Shown: positions 19,604 through 29,170 of the stretch, piece after piece
How the letters are laid out: every line of letters starts with the position of its first letter
Numbering within the stretch: the first letter of the stretch is position 1
Assembly (NCBI GenBank): GCA_014084085.1
Contig: NPFB01000014.1
Span: 114,769 to 178,768, forward strand
Length of the DNA stretch: 64,000 nt
Reading direction: 5' to 3'
Origin: Hondaea fermentalgiana
Taxonomy: Eukaryota > Sar > Bigyra > Thraustochytrida > Thraustochytriidae
The notes under the pieces: model-generated
What the model was told of the DNA's origin: nothing
Database searches by the model: none
What the model saw: the letters and a program-made list of their open reading frames with translations, nothing else
Program-made: the position numbers and the translations under genes

Positions 19604-21520
19604 TCAATTGTCCAAGTCGTCGTCAGACTCGTCCTTGGTAGCAACCTCGAGACCGTATGCAGGTGCAATGTTGTTGTCAAGATCTTCTCGCATCGCTGTC
19701 AGCTCGTCATTGCCAAGGCCTGCTGCGCCCTTGGCAAACTCAAGTTGCAGCGCAAGTCCCGGCGTTCGAATTGAAGCCTGAGCTGCAGCAACGTTGGTTG
19801 CGAGTCGCGTCGACGAGGCAAGGCTCACAAGTGATGGCATGGTCACTGGAGGCGCGGACCGGCCCACAGCAATCTCGCCTGCAGATCCGAGGACCTGATT
19901 CCTAAATATATCGGGATGTGCAAGCGTGATGGGATATGGAGTTGCTGCAGCGCAAGAGAGAGGCATAGGCGTGAGCGTGAAGCGCGTCCTGCCAAGATAG
20001 ACGCCGAGCGAGTCGGTAAGATTACGGCGGTGCACAGCGTCGTGGCGCGAAGGAGTGTTGCCTCGGAGCACCACGCTTGCGCCATGAACCTTGTAAGTCT
20101 GCTGTTTAGGATGCGCAGCATCGAGGACGGAAGAGAGATCGACGCCGAAAGGGTTCTTGGCTTCGTGAAGGGCGCCTGCGTTTGCAAGAAGTTCCTTGAG
20201 CTCATCGGGCGAAATGTTCGGATGGGGAAAGGGCAATGCCATTTGCAAACCGGCAATGCGTGAATCTTCGCTGGGACCAACGCGAGCGCACATTTCGGCC
20301 AAGGTAGCCGCCCCATTCGGCCCGTTTGGAGTCTCAACGAGTCGGTATGGTGTGGACGCCACATCGAGCGCAGCACCCACGAGCGCTGACGTGTGAAACA
20401 GCGAGTCTGCATGGAAGCGGTCCTTGGCCAAGTATGGAAGTGCCAGCCGCGCGGCGTCCGCTTTCAAGTTGTAGAGAGGGACGGGTGTGTAGAGATGACA
20501 GAGACGCGAAAATGTGGCAAGTGCCACGGCCTCGTTCATGGCGCGCTTGCGCATGGCCGAGGCGTACTTTTCGTGCGAGGGAGAAGGATGTGGGTTGGGC
20601 CCGACAATGCCAAGACACCAAATTGCCGCACTGCGTGCCTCCTCTCTAATTTCTTGCAAAACCGTTTGACCAATGGAGCCAAAGCCGGTGTTAATATCCA
20701 CCAAGGCGTGCACGCCCTGAAGACGGTCGCACTCTTCGAGGTAGAAACGCACAGACTCAATGATATCATCGAGTTGACCGCCCTGCAAGGCGGTGTCGTG
20801 GCCAGAGGTGAAGGCCTCAAAATCAGCATCACCCTGACGGTGCAAGAGCTGGATGCTCTTTTCATGAACTTGCGCTTTGAGAAAGTCTCCCCACGAGGTC
20901 ACGTCGCTGTCGCGGATTCGCTTTGACTCGTACAGGTCCTGTTCTGCGTCCTCGTCGGCACCTTCATGACCGACCTTGGCTGTAGACGGAGCCGATGGTG
21001 GCGGCACAGCACCAAGTGCGACGCCTTCCACGGCAGAAGCGCCTTGCTCGAGCCAGTCGAGAAACGCATTCTGGCGTGTTGGTGCTTCACGACTCACTTG
21101 GACGGGGCCATCCCAGACGTCTGCAGATTGTTGTGCCAAGGACTCGTCGCTGAGCTCGAAGATGTCTTTTGCAGCGCTGCTTGTGAGCGCGCTGAGAGGT
21201 TTGAGTGCTCCGACACGGCGTCGAAAGTCGATGGCCACGAGACGTGGGGTGGCCGCGTGCTCGCTGACTCTAAAGAGGCGCTCAGGCCTCATTTCGCGCG
21301 AGACTTGTGCTGCAGCGCGGCCGCCTCCCGCTGCGTCCTCGACGGACTCGACCCACGCGGCGGCCCCGTCCTGTGTCGTGCCATCCTCGGCGCGGTCCAC
21401 TTCGAGAAGCTCGTCTTGCGCGTTCCAGAAGTGGGCTCCGACATAGTTGCTCGCGCGGCCCAGCTGCAGGGTCAGCAGCTCGCCGCCGCCGCCCCCGCTC
21501 GACCAACCCAAGCCCGCCAT
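19604..21520 (-). CDS. Misato/DML1 homologue
   Basis: 638 residues from the ATG at 21520; the open frame continues upstream to 21709 but MAGLGWSS precedes the conserved family start directly. ELLTLQLGRASNYVGAHFWN (about 12-31) is the Misato N-terminal signature (LTLQxGxxxNxVGxHFWN), a tubulin/FtsZ-like nucleotide-binding fold. Later hallmarks include GVHALVDINTGFGS and the long C-terminal Misato segment with LALPYL and IAGLQMALPFPHP. Misato/DML1 proteins are needed for mitochondrial distribution and morphology and, in flies, for spindle organisation. The protein ends in an acidic tail (DESDDDLDN). Convergent with the LetA-like gene, 194 bases away. Confidence 0.9.
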   Translation of the reverse strand: MAGLGWSSGGGGGELLTLQLGRASNYVGAHFWNAQDELLEVDRAEDGTTQDGAAAWVESVEDAAGGGRAAAQVSREMRPERLFRVSEHAATPRLVAIDFRRRVGALKPLSALTSSAAKDIFELSDESLAQQSADVWDGPVQVSREAPTRQNAFLDWLEQGASAVEGVALGAVPPPSAPSTAKVGHEGADEDAEQDLYESKRIRDSDVTSWGDFLKAQVHEKSIQLLHRQGDADFEAFTSGHDTALQGGQLDDIIESVRFYLEECDRLQGVHALVDINTGFGSIGQTVLQEIREEARSAAIWCLGIVGPNPHPSPSHEKYASAMRKRAMNEAVALATFSRLCHLYTPVPLYNLKADAARLALPYLAKDRFHADSLFHTSALVGAALDVASTPYRLVETPNGPNGAATLAEMCARVGPSEDSRIAGLQMALPFPHPNISPDELKELLANAGALHEAKNPFGVDLSSVLDAAHPKQQTYKVHGASVVLRGNTPSRHDAVHRRNLTDSLGVYLGRTRFTLTPMPLSCAAATPYPITLAHPDIFRNQVLGSAGEIAVGRSAPPVTMPSLVSLASSTRLATNVAAAQASIRTPGLALQLEFAKGAAGLGNDELTAMREDLDNNIAPAYGLEVATKDESDDDLDN

Positions 21521-22289
21521 GCTGCCTTGCTTCAATGGCTTGCTTGGCGAAGATCTTCGAGGTTTGGATTCTTTGGGCCAAGAGGTGGCCACCATCCAAC
21601 CAACCAACCAACCTTCTTCTGATAATGATGAACTAGCGAGTCGCACATTGGCAGGCAGCCTGGGCCGCCAATCAAGTTCAAGAAAAGGCAGCGGTGCTAC
21701 TACAAGCAAGCCTCAGTGAGTTGGATCTCGACGAGGTCGCCAAACACCATGATGAAGGTCGTGGACGCGCACCTCCAATACCAAAGTAAGTGGTCTCCAA
21801 ATCTGCAACGACTTCCCAACACGGCCCCCCTTGCGCCTTGTCGGGCTGATTGATTCTCTGCAAGCGTCGTGTGCACGCCGGGGTCTTCCAGCCGTCCCCA
21901 TAACCACAGCAAACCATCCTCGATCGACCTTATACATGCCATGCAGCCAATGGAATAGTATGAGTCACGGGCTCATGCTTGGTTGACAGTGATTGACTGC
22001 CAGTGCCGAGATGAACACTGTCACTGTCAGTTAGTTGCGAAGAAGCAAGCAATGGCAAGTGCAAACAAGGAGGCGCAAGTGCAAACAAGAAGAAGCAGAG
22101 GAAGAAGCAGAGGAAAAAGGACGAAAAAAGGAGAAGAAATTGTGCACGTGCCGCGTGCCGCTGGCAGCAAAGAGCAAACAGCGGAGCGAGGCTCGCGGCG
22201 GCAGACCGGCCTGCGTGCGAGGGCGGGCGGCCACGCGGCCCCGGGGGACGCGCTCCCCTCGCCCCGCGCGCCTCCACTCCACTCCGCCC

Positions 22290-22321
<32 letters not shown>

Positions 22322-22430
22322 GCGCGAGGCTCGGGAGAGGGCACGCGCAAATCGAGCGCGCGGCCCAGGCAAGACCGGGCCAGCCCTTGGAGTTTACGAG
22401 GCGCACGCGACAGCGACGCGCGCGGAGACA
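21521..22430. other. Divergent intergenic region with possible 5' exon
   Basis: Lies between the Misato (minus) and calponin-homology (plus) genes. An ACCAACC run sits near 21597-21611 and GTGC units at about 22290-22320. Around 21750-21787 there is a plus-strand coding-like patch (ATGATGAAGGTCGTGG) ending at a perfect AAA/GTAAGT splice donor, perhaps a 5' exon of the calponin-homology gene or a small separate gene. No matching downstream exon could be fixed. Confidence 0.4.
22290..22320. repeat. (GTGC)n microsatellite
   Basis: Seven to eight GTGC units about 110 bases upstream of the calponin-homology start codon. Confidence 0.9.
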
Positions 22431-24323
22431 ATGACGGCGGCCGTGGCGGACGCCGCGGCGTGGGTGGAAGCGTGCTCCGGGACACGGCTGGAGGGGGACT
22501 TCACGGAGGCGCTGCGCGACGGCACGATCCTCTGCGACGTGGTCAACAAGTGCTGGCCCGACTCCGTGCGCAAAGTGTACCGCGGAACGGTTGCCTTCCG
22601 CCAGATGGAGAACGTGACGATGTTTATCAAGGCTGCACGGAAGATCGGCGTCCCCAGCCGCCATCTGTTTGAGACGGTCGACCTCTTCGAACTTCGAGAT
22701 GCAAAGAGCGTCGCGGACACCGTTCTCTACCTGCGGGAACTCGCCATTGAAGATGGAGTCTACACGGAAGAAGAGGCTTGTGCAAAACGCAACAGGATTC
22801 ACAAGAGCGGCAATGCAGGTGTACAGCGCGGCGCCCCGCCCCCCCTTCCCCCTCCCCGCGTTGAACCCAACCGGGGTTTCTCCATTTTGAACATGGGCGG
22901 CTATGGCATGGAGGGCTTTACGCATCTCAGTATCATTGGCCGGTCGAAACCCAAGTATCGCAGAAGCTCCCGGATTAACTTTAGGCGCATGGTCAGCCGG
23001 CCTTATCCCATTTATGAGTCTCAAGCGGCCTCTTCTTCTTCGTCGTCGTCGTCGTCTACATTTGCAGCAGCAGCAGCAGCATCGTCTGCGCCGAAGATGC
23101 CTTCCATTGCCGAGAAGGAGGACGATCTTGACCAGCACGAGGTTATCCTTGCGCATGATGAAGTTGAGGACGATGAGGAGCTTTCTTTTTCGCATGAAGA
23201 TGACAATATGGATATGGTGGAGGAGGAGGAAGAGGAGGAGGAAGGATCAACACACGACCATGTTGAGGAGCAGGAGGAAGAGGAAGAAGCTGTCGCTGCT
23301 ACACCGTCCATGGCCAAGTCTTTTGCGCGCAGAGTGTCTGGTGTCACGGCTGCTGCCGCAAAGCGCTTCAGCTTTGCTCGAAGCATTTCTCGGGACGCTG
23401 AGAATTCTGACAGAGGTATCATCGACGACAAGACGGATATCCTCGGCAATAACATCTTTCAAGATGAAATCGTTCAAGCATACCATTCTGATGCGGAAGG
23501 TGAGGACCGTCATGAGGACGATCTCGAGGACGAGAGAGACCTATATGGAAGCCAGGATTGGGGAAGTGACGATGAAGACGAAGATGAGAAGGACAGCAAT
23601 GAGGAGGAAGAGGACGACGACGACGAGGAAACGCAACGTGAACTTCGTGAGGAGATTATGGGCCTTGACGATGCCGAGGATGCCGACGCTGATGCGGACG
23701 CAGCGTACTGGCAAGATGAACAAGAAGATGCTGATGCAGATGCAGAAAGCGAAGCTGATAATGAAGACGCTGATGAAAACGAAAGCGACGCTCGCGTCGC
23801 GGAAGATGAGGATGTCGAGCTCGAATATAATGATGAAGAAGAGGAGGAAGAAGAAGGAGATTCCAACGAGGATGACTCTAGGGCCGATGGCGCTGATAGC
23901 CGCGTCGTCGATGACAATGACGATGAACTCGACGGCATCGAGTCAAAGTCGATTCGACCCGAAGTGATTCCTTTTACCTCTGCAAGAAGTTCCCATGATC
24001 GGTCGCGAACTCAAAGCCAGACTTCCAATGCCGACTTGCCTGATTTGGCTGTTTACACCGAATCCGGCCTACCTCTTCGTCGCGTGCACAACAAGCTCGA
24101 GTCCATGTACAAGGAAGATACACGGCGGGAACGGCGAGAGACTCACGACGAGGAAATGGCCTTGGCCGAAAAAGAGCAGGAAAAGGAAGAGAGAGCAAAA
24201 CGCGAGCGTGCGCGGTCCAAGTACAATGGCTCCTCGTCAACTTCACGAGTCCTGTCTCGGAACTCTATGGCCAAATTCCTCAGCCAAAGATTCCCACGTG
24301 GGCAGAATGGGTCCTCGAAATAA
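22431..24323 (+). CDS. Calponin-homology domain protein with acidic tail
   Basis: 630 residues from the ATG at 22431; the frame is open further upstream but that part is repeat-derived. Residues 1-112 form a single type-3-like CH domain: AAAWVEACSGTRLEGDF, LRDGTILCDVVNK, FRQMENVTMFIKAARKIG, VDLFELRDAKSVADTV. Single CH domains of this calponin/transgelin type bind actin or serve as signalling adaptors. A Pro-rich stretch follows, then a Ser run (about 200-210), and from about 227 to 506 a very acidic Asp/Glu region. The C-terminal 120 residues are charged and partly coiled coil (EMALAEKEQEKEERAKRE). Likely a cytoskeletal adaptor; the acidic region is disordered. Confidence 0.82.
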   Translation: MTAAVADAAAWVEACSGTRLEGDFTEALRDGTILCDVVNKCWPDSVRKVYRGTVAFRQMENVTMFIKAARKIGVPSRHLFETVDLFELRDAKSVADTVLYLRELAIEDGVYTEEEACAKRNRIHKSGNAGVQRGAPPPLPPPRVEPNRGFSILNMGGYGMEGFTHLSIIGRSKPKYRRSSRINFRRMVSRPYPIYESQAASSSSSSSSSTFAAAAAASSAPKMPSIAEKEDDLDQHEVILAHDEVEDDEELSFSHEDDNMDMVEEEEEEEEGSTHDHVEEQEEEEEAVAATPSMAKSFARRVSGVTAAAAKRFSFARSISRDAENSDRGIIDDKTDILGNNIFQDEIVQAYHSDAEGEDRHEDDLEDERDLYGSQDWGSDDEDEDEKDSNEEEEDDDDEETQRELREEIMGLDDAEDADADADAAYWQDEQEDADADAESEADNEDADENESDARVAEDEDVELEYNDEEEEEEEGDSNEDDSRADGADSRVVDDNDDELDGIESKSIRPEVIPFTSARSSHDRSRTQSQTSNADLPDLAVYTESGLPLRRVHNKLESMYKEDTRRERRETHDEEMALAEKEQEKEERAKRERARSKYNGSSSTSRVLSRNSMAKFLSQRFPRGQNGSSK

Positions 24324-24423
24324 ATGAATGCATGAATAAATGAATGATATGATATATTCTTTTACGCGCATGGAAACAGGGAAGGCAAGATTCCCCCAAA
24401 AATTGGACGAATGTGAGATTGTC

Positions 24424-25362
24424 TCAGCTCGACGTGATGAGCTTGCGAGCAACTTCCGCGATTTCCTCTTTGGTCGTCAAGAGCAGTGCCGTGGACAGCG
24501 TGGACTTGCCAATCTGTTCCCGCAATCCCTTGTAGAGTCCGAGCACCCCCTCGTGGTCAAGAATCTCAGAAAAGGCATGACCTACACTTATTTGATCCTT
24601 GCCAGACTTGCCCCGATTCGCGGCCTGCATGAAAATTTTCGCCCGAATGAGCGGGTAAATGATCGTCAACGTGAAGGCTTTGGTAACCATACCAAGTAAG
24701 AACAGTTGACGAGCTGTAAGAGCCTCTTGATTCCACCGACGCTGAAGGAACTCCTTGGCACGATCAAAGAGAGTGAACTGCAGCGCAGGATTTAGAGAAA
24801 GAAGCATCGAGGCTCGGTAGCCCTTCCACAGACTGGACAGCCCGCCCTCATTCACGGCAGATTGCAAGTGCTTCAGGGCGCTCGTCTTGGTCTCGCTGTG
24901 GTCTGTCATGATGCGTGTTGTGACCGTGTCGATGGGATGCGCCACGAGCTGCGTAATGCATGCCGATACAAAGCCGCTCGCAATAGCTTCCAAGGTGGAG
25001 AGCTGTCTGCCGAGCAACTTTTGCAGGCGTCGCGATACATTGAAAGAAACGAAAAAGTACAGCGCGTCCGTGACGACCGACCTGAGCAGGACAGGTTGCA
25101 CGCCTCGAAAGAGACCCATCACGCCCTCCGCTTCCACGAGGTGCCGCACAACATCGACAGCGTTTCCATAAGCCACGGGCTGGCCGCGTTCGCCAGTCTC
25201 TGCTGCACGGTCCCCAGTGTCATCGTCGCGACGCACCACCTGGGCCTGCAATCTTACTTTGACAAGTTCCAGCGGGTAAAAGGTCAACGTCGAGGCCGCT
25301 GCACCGAGCCCCGCGCCCGCCATCTGCACGAGCGCCTCCTCCTCCATCTTCTTGTCTCGCAA
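24424..25362 (-). CDS. Mitochondrial carrier family (SLC25) transporter
   Basis: 312 residues, the usual length for the family, with three repeats each carrying a carrier signature: YPLELVKVRLQ (about 29), HPIDTVTTRIM (about 142) and the divergent YPLIRAKIFMQ (about 236). Six membrane helices follow from this. The substrate cannot be fixed by eye. The pattern, with YPLELVK first and an atypical third signature, is reminiscent of peroxisomal adenine-nucleotide/CoA carriers (PMP34, ANT1, PXN), so peroxisome or mitochondrion are both possible. Start at 25362; a second Met at codon 6 is equally usable. Confidence 0.85.
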   Translation of the reverse strand: MRDKKMEEEALVQMAGAGLGAAASTLTFYPLELVKVRLQAQVVRRDDDTGDRAAETGERGQPVAYGNAVDVVRHLVEAEGVMGLFRGVQPVLLRSVVTDALYFFVSFNVSRRLQKLLGRQLSTLEAIASGFVSACITQLVAHPIDTVTTRIMTDHSETKTSALKHLQSAVNEGGLSSLWKGYRASMLLSLNPALQFTLFDRAKEFLQRRWNQEALTARQLFLLGMVTKAFTLTIIYPLIRAKIFMQAANRGKSGKDQISVGHAFSEILDHEGVLGLYKGLREQIGKSTLSTALLLTTKEEIAEVARKLITSS

Positions 25363-26146
25363 GTTCCTCGCTCTGTGTGATGGACCACCTCGGGCAAGCG
25401 TTGCTGGTTTGAGTTTCGTGTTTTCCGTTCATCTCTCTCTCACTGCAGTGCCAGCGCTGATGCAAGTGGAGCAAAGCAGGCAAAGACAACTCAAAATCAC
25501 TGAACGCAGAATTCATGCGATGCGGCCGGGTCATGGAGTTAGCCAACCAAGCAGACAACTGACAGTAGGCCTAATGGCCGCAGTACTTAAAGTGGAGCTT
25601 GATCATCTCGTGCGCAATCAGCGTGTGTGTGCAGGCAAGTTCCAACGCTCTCTATGCCCCCCTGCCTCTCGATAGCAAAGCAAGTTTCTACTTTTGTGGT
25701 AGGCTAGAGTAGGACTCTGCGAGAGAGCGAAGACCAGCGAGCTGCGTCTGCGACTGTATCACATCGTCTTCTTGAGTCGGACGTCGCTCTGAAAGTTTCT
25801 CTTCAGGCTTTTCTTCCTCGGCGGTGGGCTGATGTTGCGAAGAAAGAGAAAGAACGAAAATGGGTGGGCCGAGTGAAGTGAGAAATGCGATGTTGCACGC
25901 TGTTGCACGCTGTCTCTCGATTAAACACCGTGACCGCTTCATCATTCCGACATTGAAATGAGAATATCTGAGCGATACAGCCATTCAATCAAGAGCGACA
26001 GAAAGTAGAAGACGTCGAGGAAAATCGTGAGAAGGAGGCAGACCAAACGTCAAAGAATAGCAAGAAACTCGACATTGACAACGAGAAGACGTCAAATTTA
26101 CAAAATGTATGTATCTCAAAGTGGCCATTCTAGTTTGGCTCAAGGC
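25363..26146. other. Intergenic region with one weak ORF
   Basis: Upstream of the carrier and downstream of the first ketopantoate-reductase-like gene, both minus strand. The only coding-like patch is described separately at 25688-25984; the rest shows no gene. Confidence 0.5.
25688..25984 (-). CDS. Hypothetical small protein or terminal exon
   Basis: 98-residue frame. The last 46 residues (HQPTAEEEKPEEKLSE onward, ending SLPQK) have a convincing protein composition and sit just after a pyrimidine-rich tract ending in CAG, which looks like a splice acceptor. The reading could therefore be the last exon of a short minus-strand gene, with the N-terminal half intronic. No family recognised. Confidence 0.28.
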   Translation of the reverse strand: MAVSLRYSHFNVGMMKRSRCLIERQRATACNIAFLTSLGPPIFVLSLSSQHQPTAEEEKPEEKLSERRPTQEDDVIQSQTQLAGLRSLAESYSSLPQK

Positions 26147-27217
26147 TCAGAGCTTCGTTTGGGCACCGCGCACGCGATGAAGAAGGTCTTCCCCAGCAAA
26201 GTGAGGTGATCCATTGCCTTCGGCGGCTTTAACGAGGGCAATGAGTTCAGTGTTAACCTTGGGCTCATCAATTCCGTGAGCTTTGGCAACGCGGGTAATC
26301 TCGCCGTTGAGGAGGTCGATCTCGGTAAGACGACCACGCTCGAGGTCTTGCAGCATGCTTGTCTTTGCAGTGGGGTTGATCTTGAGAATGTATGGGAAAA
26401 CAAACTTGAAGACGAGTTGCGGCAAGGCGAAAATGACAGGCAGCAGACGAATGTAGCCGCCCTTGGATGGGCTCTGCACAGAAATTCCAGCCTTGTCAAA
26501 GACCGCGAGCGCTTCGTTCATGCTGAGGACAGCGACCTTGCGGAATTCAGGATTCATGAGTGTCTCAAGAGTCGGCACGCCTGCAAGAGCGTTGATGGCG
26601 TTGCTCATGTTCAGGAGAAGCTTGCCGTACTGACGCGGAGTGATATCTTCCTCAACCTCGACTTCAACGCCGCCTCGCGCGCACATACGAGCAAAAAGCG
26701 CGGCATGAGGGCCATCCTGCAAGAAGGTTTCACCTGTAGAAGTCTGCGTGAATGTAGCGTCGTTCCAAATAATGTTGAAGACGAGCATGCCTGCGAGCAC
26801 CGAGACGCCGTCGAGAGGGATGTTGTCACGAAGAGTTTGCGCATTACAGACTCCGTTTTGGAGGGATACCAGGGTCCTAGGCTTGGGGTTTTCGCGGAGA
26901 ATAGCGGCGAGTTCCCGGGCAACGGTCTCGGTCTGGCCGCCCTTGACCGCAACAATGATAATGTCACAGTCGGAAAGCTCCTCCATCTTATCTGTGACGA
27001 CGAGGTCTTTGCCCACGCGCATCACATTCGTCTCTCCGTGCACCGTGGCCGTCGTGAGCATGCCGCCGGCCTCTTCGACTGCCTTGAGCAGCGAGCTGCG
27101 GCCCACGAGCGTGACCTTGAGGTCCTCGACCGCTCCCTCGCCCTCATTGCCCGCCAGGATCCTGCCTCCAAAGAAGGCGCCCACCGCGCCTGCCCCGAGC
27201 ACGCCCACGTGCACCAT
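26147..27217 (-). CDS. Ketopantoate reductase-like protein (ApbA/PanE family), copy A
   Basis: 356 residues from the ATG at 27217, immediately after an AAGC run. An N-terminal Rossmann motif VGVLGAGAVGAFFGG binds NADPH. LVSLQNGVCN, the helix KLLLNMSNAINALAG with the family's catalytic-position Lys, and SMLQDLERGRLTEIDLLNG with the substrate-binding Glu are all conserved. Ketopantoate reductase makes pantoate for pantothenate and coenzyme A. It is longer than bacterial PanE (about 300) because of a hydrophobic insert (VFKFVFPYILKINP). It has a close paralogue downstream of it on the map (28088-29170), same strand. Other 2-hydroxyacid substrates are possible for this family. Confidence 0.85.
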   Translation of the reverse strand: MVHVGVLGAGAVGAFFGGRILAGNEGEGAVEDLKVTLVGRSSLLKAVEEAGGMLTTATVHGETNVMRVGKDLVVTDKMEELSDCDIIIVAVKGGQTETVARELAAILRENPKPRTLVSLQNGVCNAQTLRDNIPLDGVSVLAGMLVFNIIWNDATFTQTSTGETFLQDGPHAALFARMCARGGVEVEVEEDITPRQYGKLLLNMSNAINALAGVPTLETLMNPEFRKVAVLSMNEALAVFDKAGISVQSPSKGGYIRLLPVIFALPQLVFKFVFPYILKINPTAKTSMLQDLERGRLTEIDLLNGEITRVAKAHGIDEPKVNTELIALVKAAEGNGSPHFAGEDLLHRVRGAQTKL

Positions 27218-28087
27218 CTTGCTTGCTTGCTTGCTTCTGCGCTGCTCTCCTGCTCTGCTCTGCTCTTGTGTTCTGCTGTGCTCGCGCTTGTTTGCTTCGC
27301 TCGCTATCTCGGGGATCGTTGCGGGACTGCTCTGCTCGCGGATCTTGATGACGCACCGGTGACGCTTCTCGGGGGGGGGCGTGTCATTCACCATGGCAAC
27401 GTGGTCACCCTTGCCTGCGCCATGAGAAAAAGTGCAACAATCTCATCCGAGTTCATCCGTCCCGCGCCGGGTCCGCGCCGCGGCGGCGTCGCCTGGCTGC
27501 ACGGGTGGCCGAGGACGGCCGCCGGGTGGGAGGAGCGGAGCGGGGCGCCTGGCAGCAGCAGCAGCAGCACGGTCGGCGGCCGGGCCGTCGAAAGGGCCGT
27601 GGCGACGCCCGGTTCGTCGCAAGCGGCTCCGAACAAGCATTTTGTGGCGCAGCAGCAAGCAGAGCAGGGCCAGACAGACTTTACCGCGAATGCGAGCGCG
27701 CGCAATGTGGGCGTTCGCTCGGCCCGATTGGGAGGCCGTGCGGAAAAGAAGGTCACGCTGCAATAGCTGCAATAGCTGCAGCTGCTGCTGCCACCGCAAG
27801 CGAGGACCTCGAGAGAAGTCGAGAATGTTTTGTGACAAGAGTCTTGAAGTGTAGAGACATGCGAGCAAGCAAGGAAGCAAATGCGAGAGCAACAAGAGAG
27901 GAGGGCCCATCGTTTTGTGGCCAGTCACAACAGCGGCCCCATCCACCGAACCTGTGCGGCCTACTATAAGGGGCTGCAAGTGTCCCTTCCTCCGGCCGCT
28001 TCTCTTGTCGCTACTGCAGCTGCTGCTGCTGCTGGTGGTTACAGCAGCGAAAAGAAAAAAACGAAATGATGTGAAAGTGAAATAAAT
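27218..28087. other. Region between the tandem reductase genes
   Basis: The upstream region of copy A and the 3' region of copy B. Contains TCTGC pentamers (about 27244-27264), AAGC units against the start codon and CAG/CTG triplets near 27555-27570, 27779-27792 and 28015-28033. Frames on both strands look compositional only. Confidence 0.5.
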
Positions 28088-29170
28088 TCAGTGCTTAGCT
28101 TTAGGGGCCGGAGAGAGAAGCGAGAGTAATTGCTCACCGTCCATTTTGGGAGATCCGCGGGACTCAGCCTCCTTGACGAGACGGACGAGCGTGGCGTTGA
28201 CAAAAGGCTCCTCGAGGTTATGCTCCTTGGCGACGCGGACGATTTCGCCATTGAGAAGGTCGATTTCAGTCGTGCGCCCTCTCTCGAGGTCTTGGAGCAT
28301 GCTCGTCTTTGCCTTGGGATGAATTTTAATGACAAATGGCATGACGATGCGGAAAAGGCAGTCGGGAAGACTAAAGAGGCGCGGAAGCATGTAAATGGAT
28401 GACTTGTTGGGGCTCTTGATTGGGATTCCTGCGCGCGAAAGGACGTCAATGGCTTCATAGATGCTGAGCGCAATCGACCTGCGCAGGCCCGGATCCTTGA
28501 AGCAGTCAAGAATGGGAATACCCGCAAGGGCATTAACGGCATTGTTCAGATTGATGAGCAACTTGCCATACTGCAGCGCGGTGATGTCCGGCTGTACGAC
28601 GACGGGAATGCCTCCGCGCGTGGAGAGACGCCCAAAGAGCGATGCCTGGGGCCCATCCTGAACAACGATATCGCCCGAAGTCGTCTGGGAAAAGTCGGCG
28701 CCCGCCCAGACGACGTTGAAGACGACGCTACCGGCGAGGACGGCGACCTTTTCGTCGTTGATGATCTCGCGCAGGATACGCGCATTGGTCACGCCATTCT
28801 GCAAAGAGATGATCGTGCGTTGGGGGCCGGCTGCGCCAGGCGAGGCGGCAAAGAGATCGCGGAGCTGCTTGGCCACGCCCTCCGTGTGCGACGCTTTGAC
28901 GGCGACCAGAATGATCTCTGCGTCCGCGAGCGCGCCAACGTCCTTGGTGACGACAAAATGATCGTCTTGCACGTGGTCGGCGCGCTCGCCCGCAATGGTG
29001 TGCGTGACCAGTACACCCCCGTTCGCCTCGACGGCGTCCAGCAGCGACTCGCGCCCCACCAGCGTCACCTTCAGGTCCGATACAGCCCCTTCTCCCACGT
29101 TCCCGGCGAGCAGCCGCGCGCCCACGTAGGCGCCCACGGCGCCGGCGCCCAGCACCCCTACGTGCGGCAT
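28088..29170 (-). CDS. Ketopantoate reductase-like protein (ApbA/PanE family), copy B
   Basis: 360 residues from the ATG at 29170. The open frame runs up to 29476 but that part is Arg/Glu-rich leader sequence. Same architecture as copy A: VGVLGAGAVGAYVGARL, ISLQNGVTNARILRE, KLLINLNNAVNALAG, SMLQDLERGRTTEIDLLNG. All catalytic-position residues are kept, so both copies are likely active NADPH-dependent reductases. The conserved gene order and the shared FPFVIKIHPKAKTS-type insert point to a tandem duplication; sequence divergence shows it is not recent. Confidence 0.85.
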   Translation of the reverse strand: MPHVGVLGAGAVGAYVGARLLAGNVGEGAVSDLKVTLVGRESLLDAVEANGGVLVTHTIAGERADHVQDDHFVVTKDVGALADAEIILVAVKASHTEGVAKQLRDLFAASPGAAGPQRTIISLQNGVTNARILREIINDEKVAVLAGSVVFNVVWAGADFSQTTSGDIVVQDGPQASLFGRLSTRGGIPVVVQPDITALQYGKLLINLNNAVNALAGIPILDCFKDPGLRRSIALSIYEAIDVLSRAGIPIKSPNKSSIYMLPRLFSLPDCLFRIVMPFVIKIHPKAKTSMLQDLERGRTTEIDLLNGEIVRVAKEHNLEEPFVNATLVRLVKEAESRGSPKMDGEQLLSLLSPAPKAKH

